From the NCBI GenBank assembly GCA_013398295.1, contig VZSF01000866.1, positions 70,565 through 134,564 on the forward strand: a DNA stretch of 64,000 nt, in the 5' to 3' direction. The notes under the pieces were generated by a model. That model had not been told where the DNA came from. It worked only from the letters and a program-made list of their open reading frames with translations, and did not search any database. The stretch comes from Chionis minor. Its lineage: Eukaryota; Chordata; Aves; Charadriiformes; Chionididae. Position 1 is the first letter of the stretch, and every line of letters begins with the position of its first letter. The translations under genes were made by a program, and so were the position numbers. Positions 38,501 to 53,500 of this stretch are shown piece after piece.

Positions 38501-41500
38501 CAGCGGGCACTTTCTGATGAACACTAATGAAATCTCCTGGTAATACATGGGTTTGGGTCGTTTTTAATGTTTTATAAACTTGACGTGCTTGCCTTTTTTT
38601 TTTTTTTAGTTACAGAAAAATTAAAAGCTTTTTCCTCTAAGGAGTAAGGGCAAAGTTGGGCAGCGCCCTTCAGCTGGGAATTCGATTCGTTTCTGCCGAA
38701 CGCTGCCAGGGGCTGAGGACCCCTCAAACCTCACCCATGAGGACCTCTAGGTGGAGCTCCAAGGCCAGGTTTTGGGCAGGCTGTTCTTTCGGTGGGAAAC
38801 GCTCTCTCCCACCAGGCAGCTCCATCTCTGCTAGCGGTGACTACATTGGCAACCAGCGGGAAGAAGGCAGATCCCTGCTGCTTCAGCAGCCAGCAGCAAG
38901 CCTGCCTGGCCTCCGCCATCACCTGCTTTGACCCTGGTTCTCACAGCATAATTTCAGGATCCTTTTAGCAGCCAGCACAGGGACACAACTGTAGGAGGCG
39001 ATTTGGGATTTTCAAGCCAAGCTCGTTTCATTGCGCACGCTCCTGCTAATGAGCCAAACGAGCAATTGCACGTGCAGGGCTGGATGCGTGTGCCCACGGC
39101 ATTGGACTCGCCACCCATCCCACCCCGCCAGGCTGGGGCTCTGGCTGAGAACAGGATAAATTTAGGTGTATGATCTCCTCGGGCTGCGCTCCATGATCTG
39201 CTTGGGCTGCGCCTCTTTCCACAGATAGGAGGACTGACAGAAAGAAGAACTTTGTGAAAAAGGACACAAAAGGGAGAGTTAAGAGACTAGTAATAGCACA
39301 AAGCTTGCTCTTACTGCATTTGTCTTGGGGGGACCATCCAAGTTAATATGTGCCTTGTTTTTTCACTTGCAAAAAGGGGAAAATTCTTCGACCATCAGAG
39401 AGGGGTTCTGATGATCAAGGCGGCGCTGCTTTGTGCAGTTATTGCACCCTGTTCCTGATTTCTCCATGACAGTCGGCAGTATTGACTGCACCCCAAATAT
39501 AAACCCAAAAGGCTATTTTAGGGTATTTTCCGGTAGGACTTACTGTAGCATAACAGTGTCTAACCTGTAATGCGGTAGCCTGTAATGTCCTGACCATGCT
39601 CCCGCTGAATACGGAAGGAAAATTCGGCTGGGTTGAACAAGCCAAAAAACCAAAATCCAACAGAGCTTAAACCAGTTGTTTCATTCCTCCTGCATATCTA
39701 AGGTATGTTGCTGTATGTTTAAGTATGTGTCTTCAGTTAGACACTGAACAATTGTAAGCCCAGTCCTGCAAGCCATACTTCTGCATTTCAGGCTCACCCA
39801 AATATTCTGAAGAAAATAACTGAAGCCAGACTGCTCCTGCGAGTTAGGGACATCACATGAGAGCAAACCACAGCATCAAGCCCAGGCTTCATTATCAATG
39901 CCTTTGCCTAACACAGTTCACATAGATAGTTATTTCAAAAGGTAAAAATGAAAAAGTAAGCAATACAAAATTAAAATCCCATCTGCCGTGCTAATAACAA
40001 AACATATAAATGTGGGACAAGGTATAATGAATGCAATTCATTTCCTCACATGAAAGAATGACCTCCATAACTCACTGGAGACTCTGCCACTCATGAGTTA
40101 TGGGTCATTCCTTTTCTGGTGAAAATAAATTTTACTGCACCATCGTCTATAGCCATGTATTTTTTTCTCTCTGTGTAAATTAAAAAAATGGGGAAATACA
40201 ATCCTCTATTTTCTTGCATCATATTCAAAGCAGATATTCCCTTACCGTAACATTGTTTTAAATGACATGGGTTTTTATTAAGGGAAATTTGCTGTATTTC
40301 CCTCATATATTTGATGACAAGACTTTTGATTAAATAAAATGTTGCATTTATTTTTGAGATACTGCGCCTGTTAATAAATTCCTTAATTGGCTTTCTGCAT
40401 TTGCAATACAGGTTGAATCCTTGAGTTTAATCAAAGCTTGTGTTATGCTAAGGTATATTTACTACAGCATCAATCTATATTATAAAAATTCTATTTTAAG
40501 CTGTTTTAACTTAGCCATGAATATTTTCTCTAGATTGAAACTTGACACATGGCATGTTGTCAGTTACAAACCTGTTTTTTAATCCCTTGTTTAAAAATAG
40601 TCCTTGATTATTATTTGTTATGTAAGAGCAATGTTTAAAAAATAAAAAGACAAAACACTATTTTTTAGACAAATTTCTCTGCCTGGGTAACTGTTACTGA
40701 AACTAAAAAAAGCAATGTCACTAGAAATCAGGACAATTGCTTTCATAATATCCAAGTTTCTTTGTACACCAGTGGATTCTATACAAAAGGAATCTTTTTT
40801 TCCTTATATTTGGCCATCTTTCCTGATATGTAAACTTTAAGCACAATTATAAAGCTTTTGTAGCAAGTCCTGCACTTCCTCAATTCCCGCTGAAATGCAT
40901 TCCTGAGCACCTGGGGGAGCTTGGCTCCCTGCACTGCCTAAATATTAACTGCAGCCACATTTCAGACTATGAAAACAGAGGTTATCTGGATTTCAATGTG
41001 CATTTATTTAAGTCGAATTTGTGGTCTTCAGGGTGAATAGCAGAGTTTTCACGGGGTATTGCAGCAATTGACTGGCACTTCTGAGTGGGCTGTAAGTTCC
41101 TACCAGGTGAGGATATCAAGTCCCACTGATATTCACTGTCTTTCTATCACTTAACCCTCTTCTTGCCAGTGGGTGAAATAATGGCCCATTGAAAATCAAT
41201 AGAACTCAGGATTTCTTACACACTGTGAGTGTTCAGCCTTGGTTTGGTCCTCCACTGTAAATGTATCTTACATACCTTTGATATAATTTCCTTTCATACT
41301 GACTTCATTGTGTGGCTAATTGAGGAGTGTTGTTGGAGGCTGGCACTGTGGAAAGGCAAGTGTTATGATTTTCCAGCTGAGCCAGTCATTTTTGCAGGCA
41401 ATATGCCCTTACTCTTCTGAAGAGCTGAAGAACGGGGTTGTTTCTTCCCTGGGTAAGATGCACGGCACCAGGGAGGTGGTGTCCCACACAGGCTGCTGCG

Positions 41501-44500
41501 CCTCTCCACACAGAATCTGTTCAGGATGCTTGAGGTTAGCAATAATAGTAGTATTTCTTTTTCTGACGTGAGGCGATTCAGGCAGGAAAACTGCAGTGGC
41601 AAGTATCCATGAGGAGAAGTGTAGTGGCAAAAAAATATTTCTAGGATCCCCCATTCTCATGGGCGTATGTGGTCTGAGCTCCTCGTGGGGAATTTCAACA
41701 CATCCGTTTTCAAAATTTTCTCCCAAATTCAAGTGAATATCTGCAGCAGAAATAGGCCATTTGAGACATTTCCTCTTTAAATCATGCCACTTCATTTCAT
41801 GTGCCCCAGATAACAAATCTTTCCATAGTTCCTGACAGTTCCATAGAGTATATTTTAGCTGGCTTCTTTTGTAGGTCTTTTGATTTAACATCTCGGCCCT
41901 CTCTGTCAGTAGGGATTGACTAAGATGGTCACCTCAGGATTGAAGAAATCTGTCAAAGTACTTCTCTGAACAATAATTTCAAAATGGAATCAATTTTATT
42001 TTGTATTTCTCTGATATGAAATTCCAGTTCCTGTCTTAGTGTGTAGTTATTGGTGTTTATTTTCAGCTCTTTTTGCCTTTAGTGCCTTCTGGATAGTGGA
42101 GAAATGGTAGGCTGGAAATGCAACAGGGAGATACTAACAGATCACTCCAAGGACGTTATCTATTCTGCTAACCATGTAACATACAGCAGGGAATATAATA
42201 TGACAATAAAGCATTTATCTTCTCCTTACTGAAATGTTCATGGTATCAAAACAAAGTTGACTGTTGCTCGATGGACTAACATTACTTATCCCTTTTGCTA
42301 CTGATAGTTACAGCTGCTATTCTTTTTCTGCTCTCAGACTGCAGGATTTCAGGAGATTCTGACTGAAATTGAAATTTTAGCTTTGATTGTGGGATGCTTA
42401 TGTCATGACCTTGACCACAGGGGAACCAACAATGCCTTCCAAGCCAAGTAAGTTTTCTAATTCTTATTACTTTAATTTGTTTTTCTTCCACAGAAGAGCA
42501 AAAGGTGACCAGGAAAAAGAACGAAGCATTAATTTCAGGCTTCCTAGGCCAAGGCCAACTGTTCTTATTCTTGTATGTAGTGAGGGACTATCCATCTTTA
42601 TCATTGTCTGTTCTTTTGGGTAATTGCTGGCTTGTCCTTTGTATCAGGCTGTTGATTGGGTTACCCCTCGTGAACTGACACCGCATATTGAAACGTGCTG
42701 CCAAAACTTGATATTCTTTTCAGGCTCGGGTATTATTGATTCTGCTGTTCAACCCAGGAAACGCTGAGACTGTCTGTCTGGGTTGTTCTGGCTGGCTGGA
42801 ATACCTGGTGTTAAGCAAAAACCCGGTTCAACTACGAAAAGAAAATAGGTAAAACTGAACTTACGCTTTCATAAAAACTTTCACACCAGTATAGGCAAGC
42901 ATACGTAAATTCCTACCTTATGAAGTATGAAACCGTTGCCATCATGCAGGAGCTGTGACGCGTAATGTCGTCAGCGGGTGGCTGGAGCAGTTGCCTCATG
43001 ACATGCCCGTCAGTTGTGGAGCAGGCAGGGTCCTCCCCGACCTGCCCCATGCACCGGAGCTCACAGAGCCTGTTGGGAGACAGGCTGCAGTGGGCAGGGG
43101 TGGGCTGGCCACCCTCTGCAACCGTCAGTACCCGCCAGAACACGAAGCTGGATCTCGAGGGCAGATTCTTACATCACCTACGGGAAATCTTGCTCTCCGG
43201 GCCGTTTTCAATTCTAAAAATGAGTTTTAGTCTATTCAAAGTGCTTAGGACCTGATTCAGCAGCTCTGAATTTGCATGTATTTTTACTGTCCAGGCCGCC
43301 GCCCTCAGACACGGTGAGGCAGAAGCAGGTTTGAGGGTATTTCTTCTTACGGTGGCAGTAAGGGAATTCCCTTGACCGAGGTCAAATTCTTTCCAAAATC
43401 CGTGTTCCCTGAGAATGGGGAGGGGACAACAGGAAACATCTCCTGACAATATCCTGGCCAAGCTGTGAAATAAAGCTGTCAGTCACAGAGACTCCTCCGA
43501 AGCCCACGCTGTGTTCTCAACTCCCTGGCTCCTCTGCAGTCAGAATAGAAGACCGTGAGGCTCTCGACCTGCGGAACCCCGCATGGTTTTCAGCTTTGTC
43601 TGTTCTGCACTACAGCTGATCCTCCAGCGTGATGGGAATTGGCCAGGTGGTTGTCCAAAGATACTTGAAAGACAGAGTGATGTCGTAGTAGCCTATTTTG
43701 TCCTACCTTTTGTGGAAATGTTGTGCTGCAATGCGTGTATGCACAGTGCGCGGGCTGCTGTATTTCTGGGGGCGAGTTGCCTCAGTGAACATCATTGAAA
43801 CTGATGTTTCTGATATTTGCTAAGCTGCCGTTTCCTGAGCTGTTGGTGTTGCTGCACAGTCTCAATGAAACAACGACACTGTCTGGATCTTCATTCACCA
43901 TAGCAAGGAAAATCAATTGCAGTGCTCAAAAGACGGAGCTCACGGTGCAAAGGTTACCAAGCATTGCTAGCTGCCTTTCTGCAGCTGAGTCTTGAAAAGA
44001 ATCAAAAAAGAGGAGACAAATGAGAAGGAAGCTCAGTTGATTGATGTTTACCTTCCTAATTTACAAAAACAAGACCTAAGATTTACATCCTGGCCATTTT
44101 AGGTCCTGATTAAGTTAACCACTTCTCCAGTGTGACATTATGCAACAATATCTCTTGTGCAGAGGGATGGCCGTGTTAAAGGTAGCGGTTTCAGCGTTAG
44201 ACTGCTATCACTTATACTTGTTGTTTGACAACAGAGTACAACGAGGGGGCTACCATTTTACGACTCCATAAAGAAATTGCTGAAGACATTTAACAAAAGA
44301 CAAACATTACCACACATGTATAAAACATCCCTGAAAACAGAAGCTGTAGTTTTCATAACAGCAGCTGTGATTTATTTCTCTAACCTGTTATAAATTTAAG
44401 CATCACATTTTCCTTTTTATCTGCAGTGTTCAATACTGCCTTTCTGTGTGACGAAAGTTCAAGAGGTATATGATGGAGGCAATATCACAGTTGTCTGAAA

Positions 44501-47500
44501 TGGCTCTGTTATATATCTCAACACCGCATTCTCTAGGGATGATGTTTCCTGGACATCCTTCTCTCTAATATAGCTGCTTCTGATAATTAAATATCAGTAT
44601 GGTGCAGTTTTATAGCATACACTCCTAGGAGACTCTTTCTGTTTGTCTCTGGCATAATCTCTTATTCTCATTTCTTTGGAAAGAAAACCCATCTTGTTGC
44701 TTTAGGCAGGGTCCCAGAAGTGAAGTAATGGTGAAGAGGAAATATTCTGACAATCCAGTCCTGTTCTCTGCACCTCCCAACAGTTTGTAATTTTATAATT
44801 CTGTTTCATAGATTTTGCTTCTTTAAACTTAGAAAACCCACCTGCTTTGTGCATTTTGAAGCTAATTTTGTTTTAGACAATAAACACGATGAGAAAATAT
44901 GTTCTAAAGAGATGCTAGAATTTACTTTTATAGTCAGTGCCCTCAGTTGTGGGGGGGTTTTTGTTTACCTTGGCATTTTTTTAAGTGGATGGTTTTACAT
45001 ACAGACAGAACTTCACTGCGTTTACAGTTGTTTTTTTGTTGTTGTGTTTTGGTGGGTTTTTTTTTCTTTTAAAGACTTTGTAATCATCCATTGTAAGCCA
45101 TTGTGGCTATATCTATTAAGAATTAAAAAGTAGTAGCAGAACAGCCAGTCCCAGCTCAAGGACATTGCTGTTTGTCTTTACTGCACAGTGGTGCACCCAT
45201 GCTGTTGCACCACTGAGGCACTTTAAAAGTTGCATTACAAAATTTCGTGTAGTTCCAGGAAAATCTTCAGTCAGCTGATGATATTCAGCAAGGTCTGGAA
45301 CATAAATGCCTTGTATCTGGCTTTAGATTTGTATTTTGATCTTGTCAGATACCTCAAGTGTGGTTGCTGAAATAGGGAGAGTGTGGCTACATGCTTTTGT
45401 TACTAAATTGTCTCTGAAAGTTGCTTCGTAAGCAGATGAGCAGTATTTGTTGACTCCCCGTGTTCTGTTTCAGAAGCGGATCAGCCTTAGCTCAGCTCTA
45501 CGGCACCTCTGCTACCTTGGAGCACCACCATTTCAATCATGCTGTCATGATTCTCCAAAGTGAGGTACAAAAGCATTACTATTAATCTCACTGTAAACTG
45601 TTGGGCAGTTCCAGCCGGAGAAAGGAAATACCACACACAGTACCTTTTTAATGCCCTCTCCTTGAGGAATTATTTATTGGTTACCACAAAGGTCACAACT
45701 AGCACAAAATTAAACAACTACAAATGCTGATCATAGAGCCCAGAGATTATATTTGTCTCAATCAGCTAAGGGCAAGGAGAACATATCCTAATCATATTGT
45801 CAGCTTTTCTCAGTCTTCTTATATATATCCTGCTTAGTGGTTTATTGGTAGGTGAAACCATCTCTTACCTTTCCCCACAGGTGGTGTATTCAGAGTATCA
45901 AAGTCATCCTTTGCTGGACCAATTTAATTTCTTTGACAGTCTTTCTGTAATTGGTATTTTTATGATGGTTTTGCGTAATTTTTCTAAATATTTTTTTTAA
46001 AAAAACCCAGTAATATTGTGCTGTTCAAAGCACACTATCTGCTTTGTAGATACATTTAAAGACATAATTCTTACCTAGAATATCTTACATGCAACAGTAT
46101 GCAGCATGCACTGCCCCAGAGATCTAGTAAGCGAGAAAAGTAGAAGAATGGACACATAATCCTTACAAAACAATGAATGTATTTTCTTAATTTACACAGA
46201 TAGGTTGTTACGAAATGTATTCGGTCTATATAAAAAGAAAAATGTTGTTCACGCAGCATAATTGGAGACCGTATGCTGATCTGCAGTAACTTTTGAAGAG
46301 CATCTAGGAACATCCTATGATCACAGACAAATAGGAACTGGGTGATGGCTTTACGTCTCTGTACACAGTGCCACAGAGATTAGTCATGGGACTGTGGCTT
46401 TAGTGTTCAGTTTCTCAACATTATATTAAAAAAGTAGACATACGAAGGGAGAGTACCAGCATGAGATTTAAATAGCTCAGTCTCCTTAGCCTAACTTACC
46501 TAAAAGGTGATACTAGGAATTAAATGGTTCCTTATATTACCAAGGAAAAGGCCATAAGAAGAAGCAGCATTTCAAAGTTAAGACTCGTTCAGAATAAGAA
46601 AAAAAGGAAGGGTTTTTTGGTTTGGGGTTTTTTTGGTTTGGTTTGGTTTTTTTTCTAAACCAGTAAGACTGCTCAACCTCTGGAACAAGATTATCCTGGG
46701 AAACAGTGATTTCTCTAGTTCCTGAAATGTTCATCATAACTGAATGTCTTTCTGAAGACAGGCTCAAGGCATGGACAACTCTGTGAAAGTTTATAGCTCG
46801 TGTCAGTCTAGATCCTTTTCTTTTATCTTTTCCAGCTTAAAACTCAAGAAATTTATGGAAAAAATAACTACTTTTTTCATTGGAATCTACTCCAGCTGCT
46901 TTCAGAGATGTAAAATATCACTTGAAATGCAAGCCCTTCTCTTTGATCATCAGGCAGCTTCTTTACCAGGTCCTTAATTCTAGACCAGAAAATTAATCTT
47001 ATGGGATTTTTATCCAATAGATACTGTTTGCTAATGGAACACAAGACATCTTAGTTTGGAATAAATGCAGATTTGGATCCTTCAATCTACTTAAAGAGAC
47101 GCCAACTTTCACCAGCTGAGCAGTTGGTGTCCTCTCTCAAATAAGCTGAAATTAGATTATATCCTATCCACTGATGTTGATATGCTAGTCTGTCTTTGCT
47201 ATCTAGAATGAAACAGAGTATATTGTATTATTTCTTTAGATTTCTATCATGTTGAAAAAAGGAGCTATGTATCCTTTACTCTTGACATGCTAACCTCAGT
47301 GTAAGTGATCCTCAGCTTTGTAGTGGCATGGGTTTATGCACCACGAAACAGGTCAGAAAGCCAACAGATATTATAGAATAACAGACAACTTGGTAAATTA
47401 CCCGTGTTGTAAGAGCTCTTTTTTTCCTGATACATTTTGCTTTATTTTCTTCTGAGTACTTTGGGTTTATAATTTTTTCACAAATAAGCTTTAGATTCTC

Positions 47501-50500
47501 AAATCCTTCTCAATATTTAGCTGAAAAGAAGTTAACTTTCATTGTCACAGAGAAAACCATCTTTTATGCATGGCAAATTAGTTTTTTTAGACCAACAATT
47601 ATCTGATCTATTAAAAAATACCATCTGTACCTCCAGACCTTATCTCGTCTATATCCTCAGACCATCATGGTTATAGCAATCCTGTTGCTGGAAAATTCTT
47701 GTTTTTAAGGGCATTTTAATCTTCCTAAGCAGTAGATGGCAGTGCATGCTGAATGTGTGCATTACAGTGCTAAATACCACCAAAATAAGATTCTGTTTAG
47801 CAAGAACCTTATTATTGCTATAGGTGGTTAAAAAAAAAAAAAAGTGTAGTACTTTTATTGATGTTAATTTAGTCACATGTGGGTAATGTCACAAAGACCA
47901 CTTTATGTAAGCTTACATTTAGAATTTTCCATTAATTTTGGTTTTTTCGGCTTATTTTCTCTAGGATTTTGTAGAGAAACTACAGGATCTTTGTCCCTCT
48001 TAGTTTTCAGAAATTCAGTTCCAAAAGGACGTTCCTGATCTCAAAGAGCAATATTGAATAATTTGTTTCCTCTCATTCTGGCCATGGAGCACCTTTCAAA
48101 TTCTTAATCCATGATTCCTTAAAAAGTAGCCTATTGGGCCTAGAAAGGGCATTTGAACTGAGTAAAGCTGTGATTCTTTAGCCTGTATAGGGAATGCTTG
48201 TATACACTGTAAGACAACGCGGTAATGCGCAGAGTGAGCAAATGGGCTGTTTTGAATGAAAAACTGATTTAGTGTCTTTGAGCGTTCTACCAGCAGTTTG
48301 TGTGCCTGCAAGCAGCAGCACAGATAAATCTATTAGGTAGGAGCACAACTCAAAAGCTGCAATGCACAGCTCCCCAAAACATTTAATAGGAGGAAAGATT
48401 GAGATGTATCCATAGTCTTTCCCCATAAACTGAATCTGTGCAGGGTCACAGCAAAGAGTAAATCTTTCCTCAAGAGGCTGTAATTTCAGCAGAGTTTAGG
48501 AAAACCTCCCAGGTGCTTGATTACAATCGTCAACTCTTCTAGCCCAATGTAATCTCAGCTGTATTAACGTTATTATTTTGCTGTAGTTTTGCCATGAATC
48601 AGAAAAGGCCTCTGTTACAGGGAAACAGTAGACTAAAGAGTTATAAAACCTTTTAAAAACCTATATTGATTGCTAGCCCTTTACCTCTTTTATCTCTTTC
48701 ATTATAGGGTCACAACATCTTTGCTAACTTGTCCTCTAAGGACTACAGTGACCTTATGCAGCTTCTAAAGCAATCGATATTGGCAACAGACCTCACTCTG
48801 TATTTTGAGTAAGTATTGGCATTTCTTGTATTTGACAAATGAAAATACGAAGAACTTACTCTAATGACCTATTAAATACCAATAAGGATATATTATACGA
48901 GAAATTAGTGTTTAGCCGTGGTTGAAGAGATTTAGTCTAATACTTAGTATATCTTAAGCTAATAGAAATATCTCAAGTGTCCAAGTAAGTTTTGCTTTAA
49001 TGTCTAACACGTCTATATCAACAAAAAACAAGTGAAATCCTAGGCCTATACTTCAAAGCAATCCCAGGAATCAGTTACAGCTCAGTCCCGTAATTCTTCT
49101 GTCCCTTCTGTGATCACTTCTTCAGGCACGTAGAAAATCAATGACATTTTAGAATTCTTTTCCGCCATTTCATAATATCTAAATATGTAAGCTAAGAAAT
49201 ATTATATTTAGTTACACACCCAGTTGCAGAGGTAATGAAAAGCATACACATTGCTGCTTTGAAGACAAATTATGCCAACTTGCATCACATGAGAATAGGT
49301 CTTAAGGAGCTGAATTCGAGAAAAGTTTAATAGGATCTCTCTCATCCAATATTCTTCCTTTTTCTTGTTTTCAAATCAAATCTCTAAGTAGACTTCAAGT
49401 TGGTGCTATTTTATGTTTTTCAAATACTGTTGATTATTACCAAGCTCTTCCCAGTGAGAATGTGGTCAGAGTCATGGTGTCACCATCAGATGGCGCTTTG
49501 ACATCCCCCTCTCTGGCACATGCCTGCCGCTGACTTACAGGGAGAAGTGCAGTTGGATGTACCATTTCAGCATACTACCTTCACAGTCTTGACAGTAATT
49601 AATCCTTAGGCATTTTTGTTTGATGTCCATTAGTGTCCTATTCCGTAAAGCGCTGGGTGGTGGCATTTAGTAATGTTTTTCTTAGGGTGGTACACCTGGA
49701 TTCCACCCATCCTTTGTGCTGATAGTTGATACCAAGCCAAGTTTCCATAAAATTTCAGGCAGTCTTTACCCTGAAATTGTTCAACTACCTATATCAACAT
49801 TGTGCCTTTAGCTGTTAATTGTAAAAATACTAACTGGGATGCTGCAATGTTGCTTTGTCTTTTTTTCTCCTCAGTATTTAGTTACTGTGCCAAGGGCTGT
49901 TTCTAAACAGTACTGGCTGAGTATTCTTTTTTTCCTGCAAGTCCATTCTCAGAGAAATTGTATCAAGAAAGGATTTTAGTGAATAGTTTTATTACAAATA
50001 ACTTCTAAACATTACTCCATGAAGAAATTTCTGCTTGCTGATATGAAAATCCTGAAGGGACAAATAAAGCCTTTTCAGCATGCTCTTTTTGAAGCTGTCT
50101 GTTAGGATCACTTGTTGTCTGGGGGGCTGGTACGACAGGGGAATTTGCTGACAGCTTTAAGGGAGATGCAAAGGCCACAGGGCTGTGCCGGTATGGGTTC
50201 TCCTGTCTCAATGCAAATAAAAAGTGCTGCATAAATGTTTTGTGCTCTCAAGGAAAAGATGAGTGGCAGGGGCTGAGAGGGCAGCTGCCCTGGCACAGTT
50301 CCATCTGCTCCCCTTGGCCTGGATCCTGCAGCCCCTGGAAGAGCCAGGGAGGGCCCATGGCAGCCCTTGGGAGGGAACCCAGTCCAGACCCAGGCGTGAT
50401 GGAGCTCTCTTCCCGGACTGCCTTAGTTGGAAAAACCACATGGTCAAGCTGTTTTTCTGGTTTTTAACGCAGAGAAATAATGTCCAAAAAGAGACATCAG

Positions 50501-53500
50501 CTGGATTTCAAGATTATTCTTCCTTGCTTGGATAATTTTTATATACTTCCTGAATCAGAAAACTTCTAGCACGCAGCTGTTCACTCACTCCCCNAAGCGA
50601 TGGTGGATTCCTGACCCCGGCCAACCCTACTGAGCATGAAGTTTATGATATAGAATATTTCTTTGGCCAGGTTGTCCTGTCTATGCTCCTTCTCAGCTTC
50701 TCTGGGAAGCTGAAAAAGTCCGTGACTTAATATAAGCATTACTTAGCAACAACAATATCTGTTATCAGCATTATTCTCACACTAAACCGAAAACACAGCA
50801 GCTACTAGGAAGAAAATTAAATCTATCCCAGATGAAACCAAGACAGGCCTCTCTGCTCAGAGTTCTGCAAATAAATTATCTTTTCCTCTTGTGTTATTAT
50901 GATTCATTAATCAGGTAGTTGTTACGCTACTTCACTTCCAAAAGAGCCTGAAAATCACTCCCTGGAACCATTGATGGGTTACACTTCTTAAAGCCACCCT
51001 ACTGAACAGCTGTTTCTGCACAAGTACCTGAGGAAATTCTCATATCAGTGTTGTTAGAATGCCTAAGCCTAACGATCACAAAGTCTAGCTAGCAAAACAA
51101 CAAAACTCCAGGCCGAGCAAGGCTTTATGACCTTGCTCTACTTTTCTGCAAACAAACAAAAATACACCTTTCAGTCAAAGATCAGATGGAAAATATACCT
51201 GATTCTAGTAGAGAATTCTAGATAATGACCCTTGTAGATAATGCAACAAGCAAAAGCATGAAATCAAAATGAAGTTTATGGAAATTCACTGAAGTGATGT
51301 CCTGAGCCACTGGGCTATGGACCAACTGGATTTGCTATATATAGCAAGACAACTTTCCCTTTCAGGCAAAATACAACCAGAACCAATGTTATTCAAAGAC
51401 ACTGCAAACCGTAATTAGTCTCTAAATTTCTGAAATCCTGGCATATTATGTTTGCTTAATAATAGCAAACCTCTTCATTTTGGATACCGTACATAAGCAA
51501 CCAGAAGGAAACACTAAATCGTTTCCTTATACATTGCTGCTTTCCTCAGGTTGCCTCCTTCCTACACTAGAAATTCTCTGTGGAGCTGGACTACTACTTC
51601 TGCATCTGTTTAAATGGATTTCAAAGAAAAATTCTTATTTTAAAGTTTTCAGCTTAACACAAGGCCTTGACACATTTTCAGTTACTTATGGATGTCTACA
51701 TTTTAGATTTGAATGTTTGAGTTTTCTGGGATGTCATCTTCCTGAGATTTCAGCTTTAAACATTCTTGCCTGTTTTTTGTCCAGTAGCATATAAATTGCC
51801 CAGAATATCCAGTACTTCAAAATGAAATCATCACCAAATTTTACATTGTTAGACTGGACACTGAAATACAGGATGCAAATATTCACTGCTCACTCTCTTA
51901 AGAGAGTATGTAGTTGTTGATGATCTGCTCAGGAATAGACTGGTTTAGGTTTATGTGCCAACTAGTCTTGGCCATTAAAATTTTAATCATTGCAATATTT
52001 ATTTCCACTGGGGCCATGATGCTACGACTTTGTGTGAGAGAACTGAATTTTGTTTTCTGTGTGTGTGTGTCCCAGCAAATTTTGTAACATGAAACTCTTT
52101 TATATGCTATTTCACAAAACATAAGGGATTAGATATCATCACATAGTCCTTATAGCTCCCTGTTCTAGTTGCTGTCATGAAATCCATTATGGAAAGGTCC
52201 TGTAGTAGGAGTGATTGGTTGTATAATGCATGACAGGGACCAGAACAATGCAGCATGCCTTATATAAAATTCTGTCCATTGATTGAGGCAAATATTCCTG
52301 GAAGTGTGCATCCCCTCGTGTGTAAAACCTGTACTGGCTGCCGTCAGACTGTGCTTTCAATAATCACTGTTCAAAATTTCAGTGTGGCTAAGGTAAATGT
52401 AGAAAATGCAAGACTTTGCAAACTCCCTCCTGTTGGGGAATCCAACTACATTTCCTCTGCACAAAGAGTCTCCTATGAGATGGGACCCTGGACTGTCACT
52501 CAACATTTGTTTTCCAGCTTTGAGGCTAATGTGTTGTGTCACTCTGGGCAAGTTTCTTCATATTTTTGTACCTCAACTTCTGCTATATCTGGGACAGGAT
52601 CTGTTTTGTATTGTAGTCACACTGCATGCAGTAAGAGCCTTTTGGAGTCTCAGTGCCATAAAAAATTACAGACTGTGATGAGTCAGAATGTTGGTACGTA
52701 AAGGCACCAAACAAGCATTAACATGTTCTGGCTGATGTTTTGTCCATCTTTGAGGACATAGGCAAGACATTCCAGAAGACAAAGCACAGGACCAAGCAGG
52801 GAGACCTAGTTTCTAGTCAATAAGAACTACTAACTCGAGACATCTGCAGCTCCTCTGTCTCACTGTTCTGTTTTGTGTGCTGGAAATAACAGGAATTGCG
52901 CGTCTCTGAAAAACCCTTCAGGATACAGAAATAAAAACATTTTGCAAGGACAAGTAAAGAGAAGCGTGTATATATTTCAGGAGCATTTCTATTGTCTGTC
53001 TGTCCACTGCTGTAGTTGAACGTTTCATGCTTCCATGGAAGGCTGAACATTTTGCTACCATTTATTTCCTTATCTGCGGAGACCATAAATACAATATTGC
53101 TTTTACTAGGCAACTCTGACATTGATAGCAGACATTTATAGAATGTGTTCGGAAATTAGTATGTTTCGCGTAAATGGACTGTCAGTGTAATGACTTTAAC
53201 AATAATACATGAGGTGCAATGATTTCATATTGTCCAGAGAACTGTGTTTCTACTGCGGTGCTGCCCTGGAAGTGTCTTGTTTCCTTCTCTGATATTCTCT
53301 TTTGTTTCAGGAGAAGGACTGAGTTTTTTGAACTTGTCAGTAAAGGTGGTTATGATTGGAATATAAAAAACCACCGAGAAATATTTCGGTGAGCATTACT
53401 GTTTCTTGCTTTATGGTTATTTCAAAGTGTAACCATATTTGTTTCATATATCATGGAGCGAAGACTTAGAGTAATAAGAGAAAGTAGCTTGTTTTAAAAA

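Larger units (their letters stand above)
45565..48707 (+). other. PDE11A intron e10-e11 (3.1 kb)
   Basis: The intron has GT-AG ends. It contains an unused-looking strong acceptor at 45880, discussed in the findings, a (GTTTG)n-type tract at 46611-46655 and an A14 run at 47830-47843. Confidence 0.85.
48809..53310 (+). other. PDE11A intron e11-e12 (4.5 kb)
   Basis: The intron has GT-AG ends. It contains a GC-richer block at 50110-50450, an undetermined base at 50594 and a MIR-like fossil at about 52516-52620. The open frame at 52255-52701 overlaps this fossil and is not credible as a gene. Confidence 0.85.

Noticed and set aside
38640..39200. GC-rich stretch open in several frames on both strands, suspected CpG island or gene
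   Set aside because: CpG density is modest, the peptides are unfamiliar and no splice signals stand out. It may be an old repeat.
41409..41891. Longest open frame in the window, minus strand, 160 codons
   Set aside because: At this base composition, with about 128 kb of strand in three frames, one such frame is expected by chance. The peptide has no recognisable domain and no splice or promoter context.
52255..52701. 148-codon open frame on the plus strand
   Set aside because: It overlaps a MIR-like fossil and shows no known domain. It is best read as chance.
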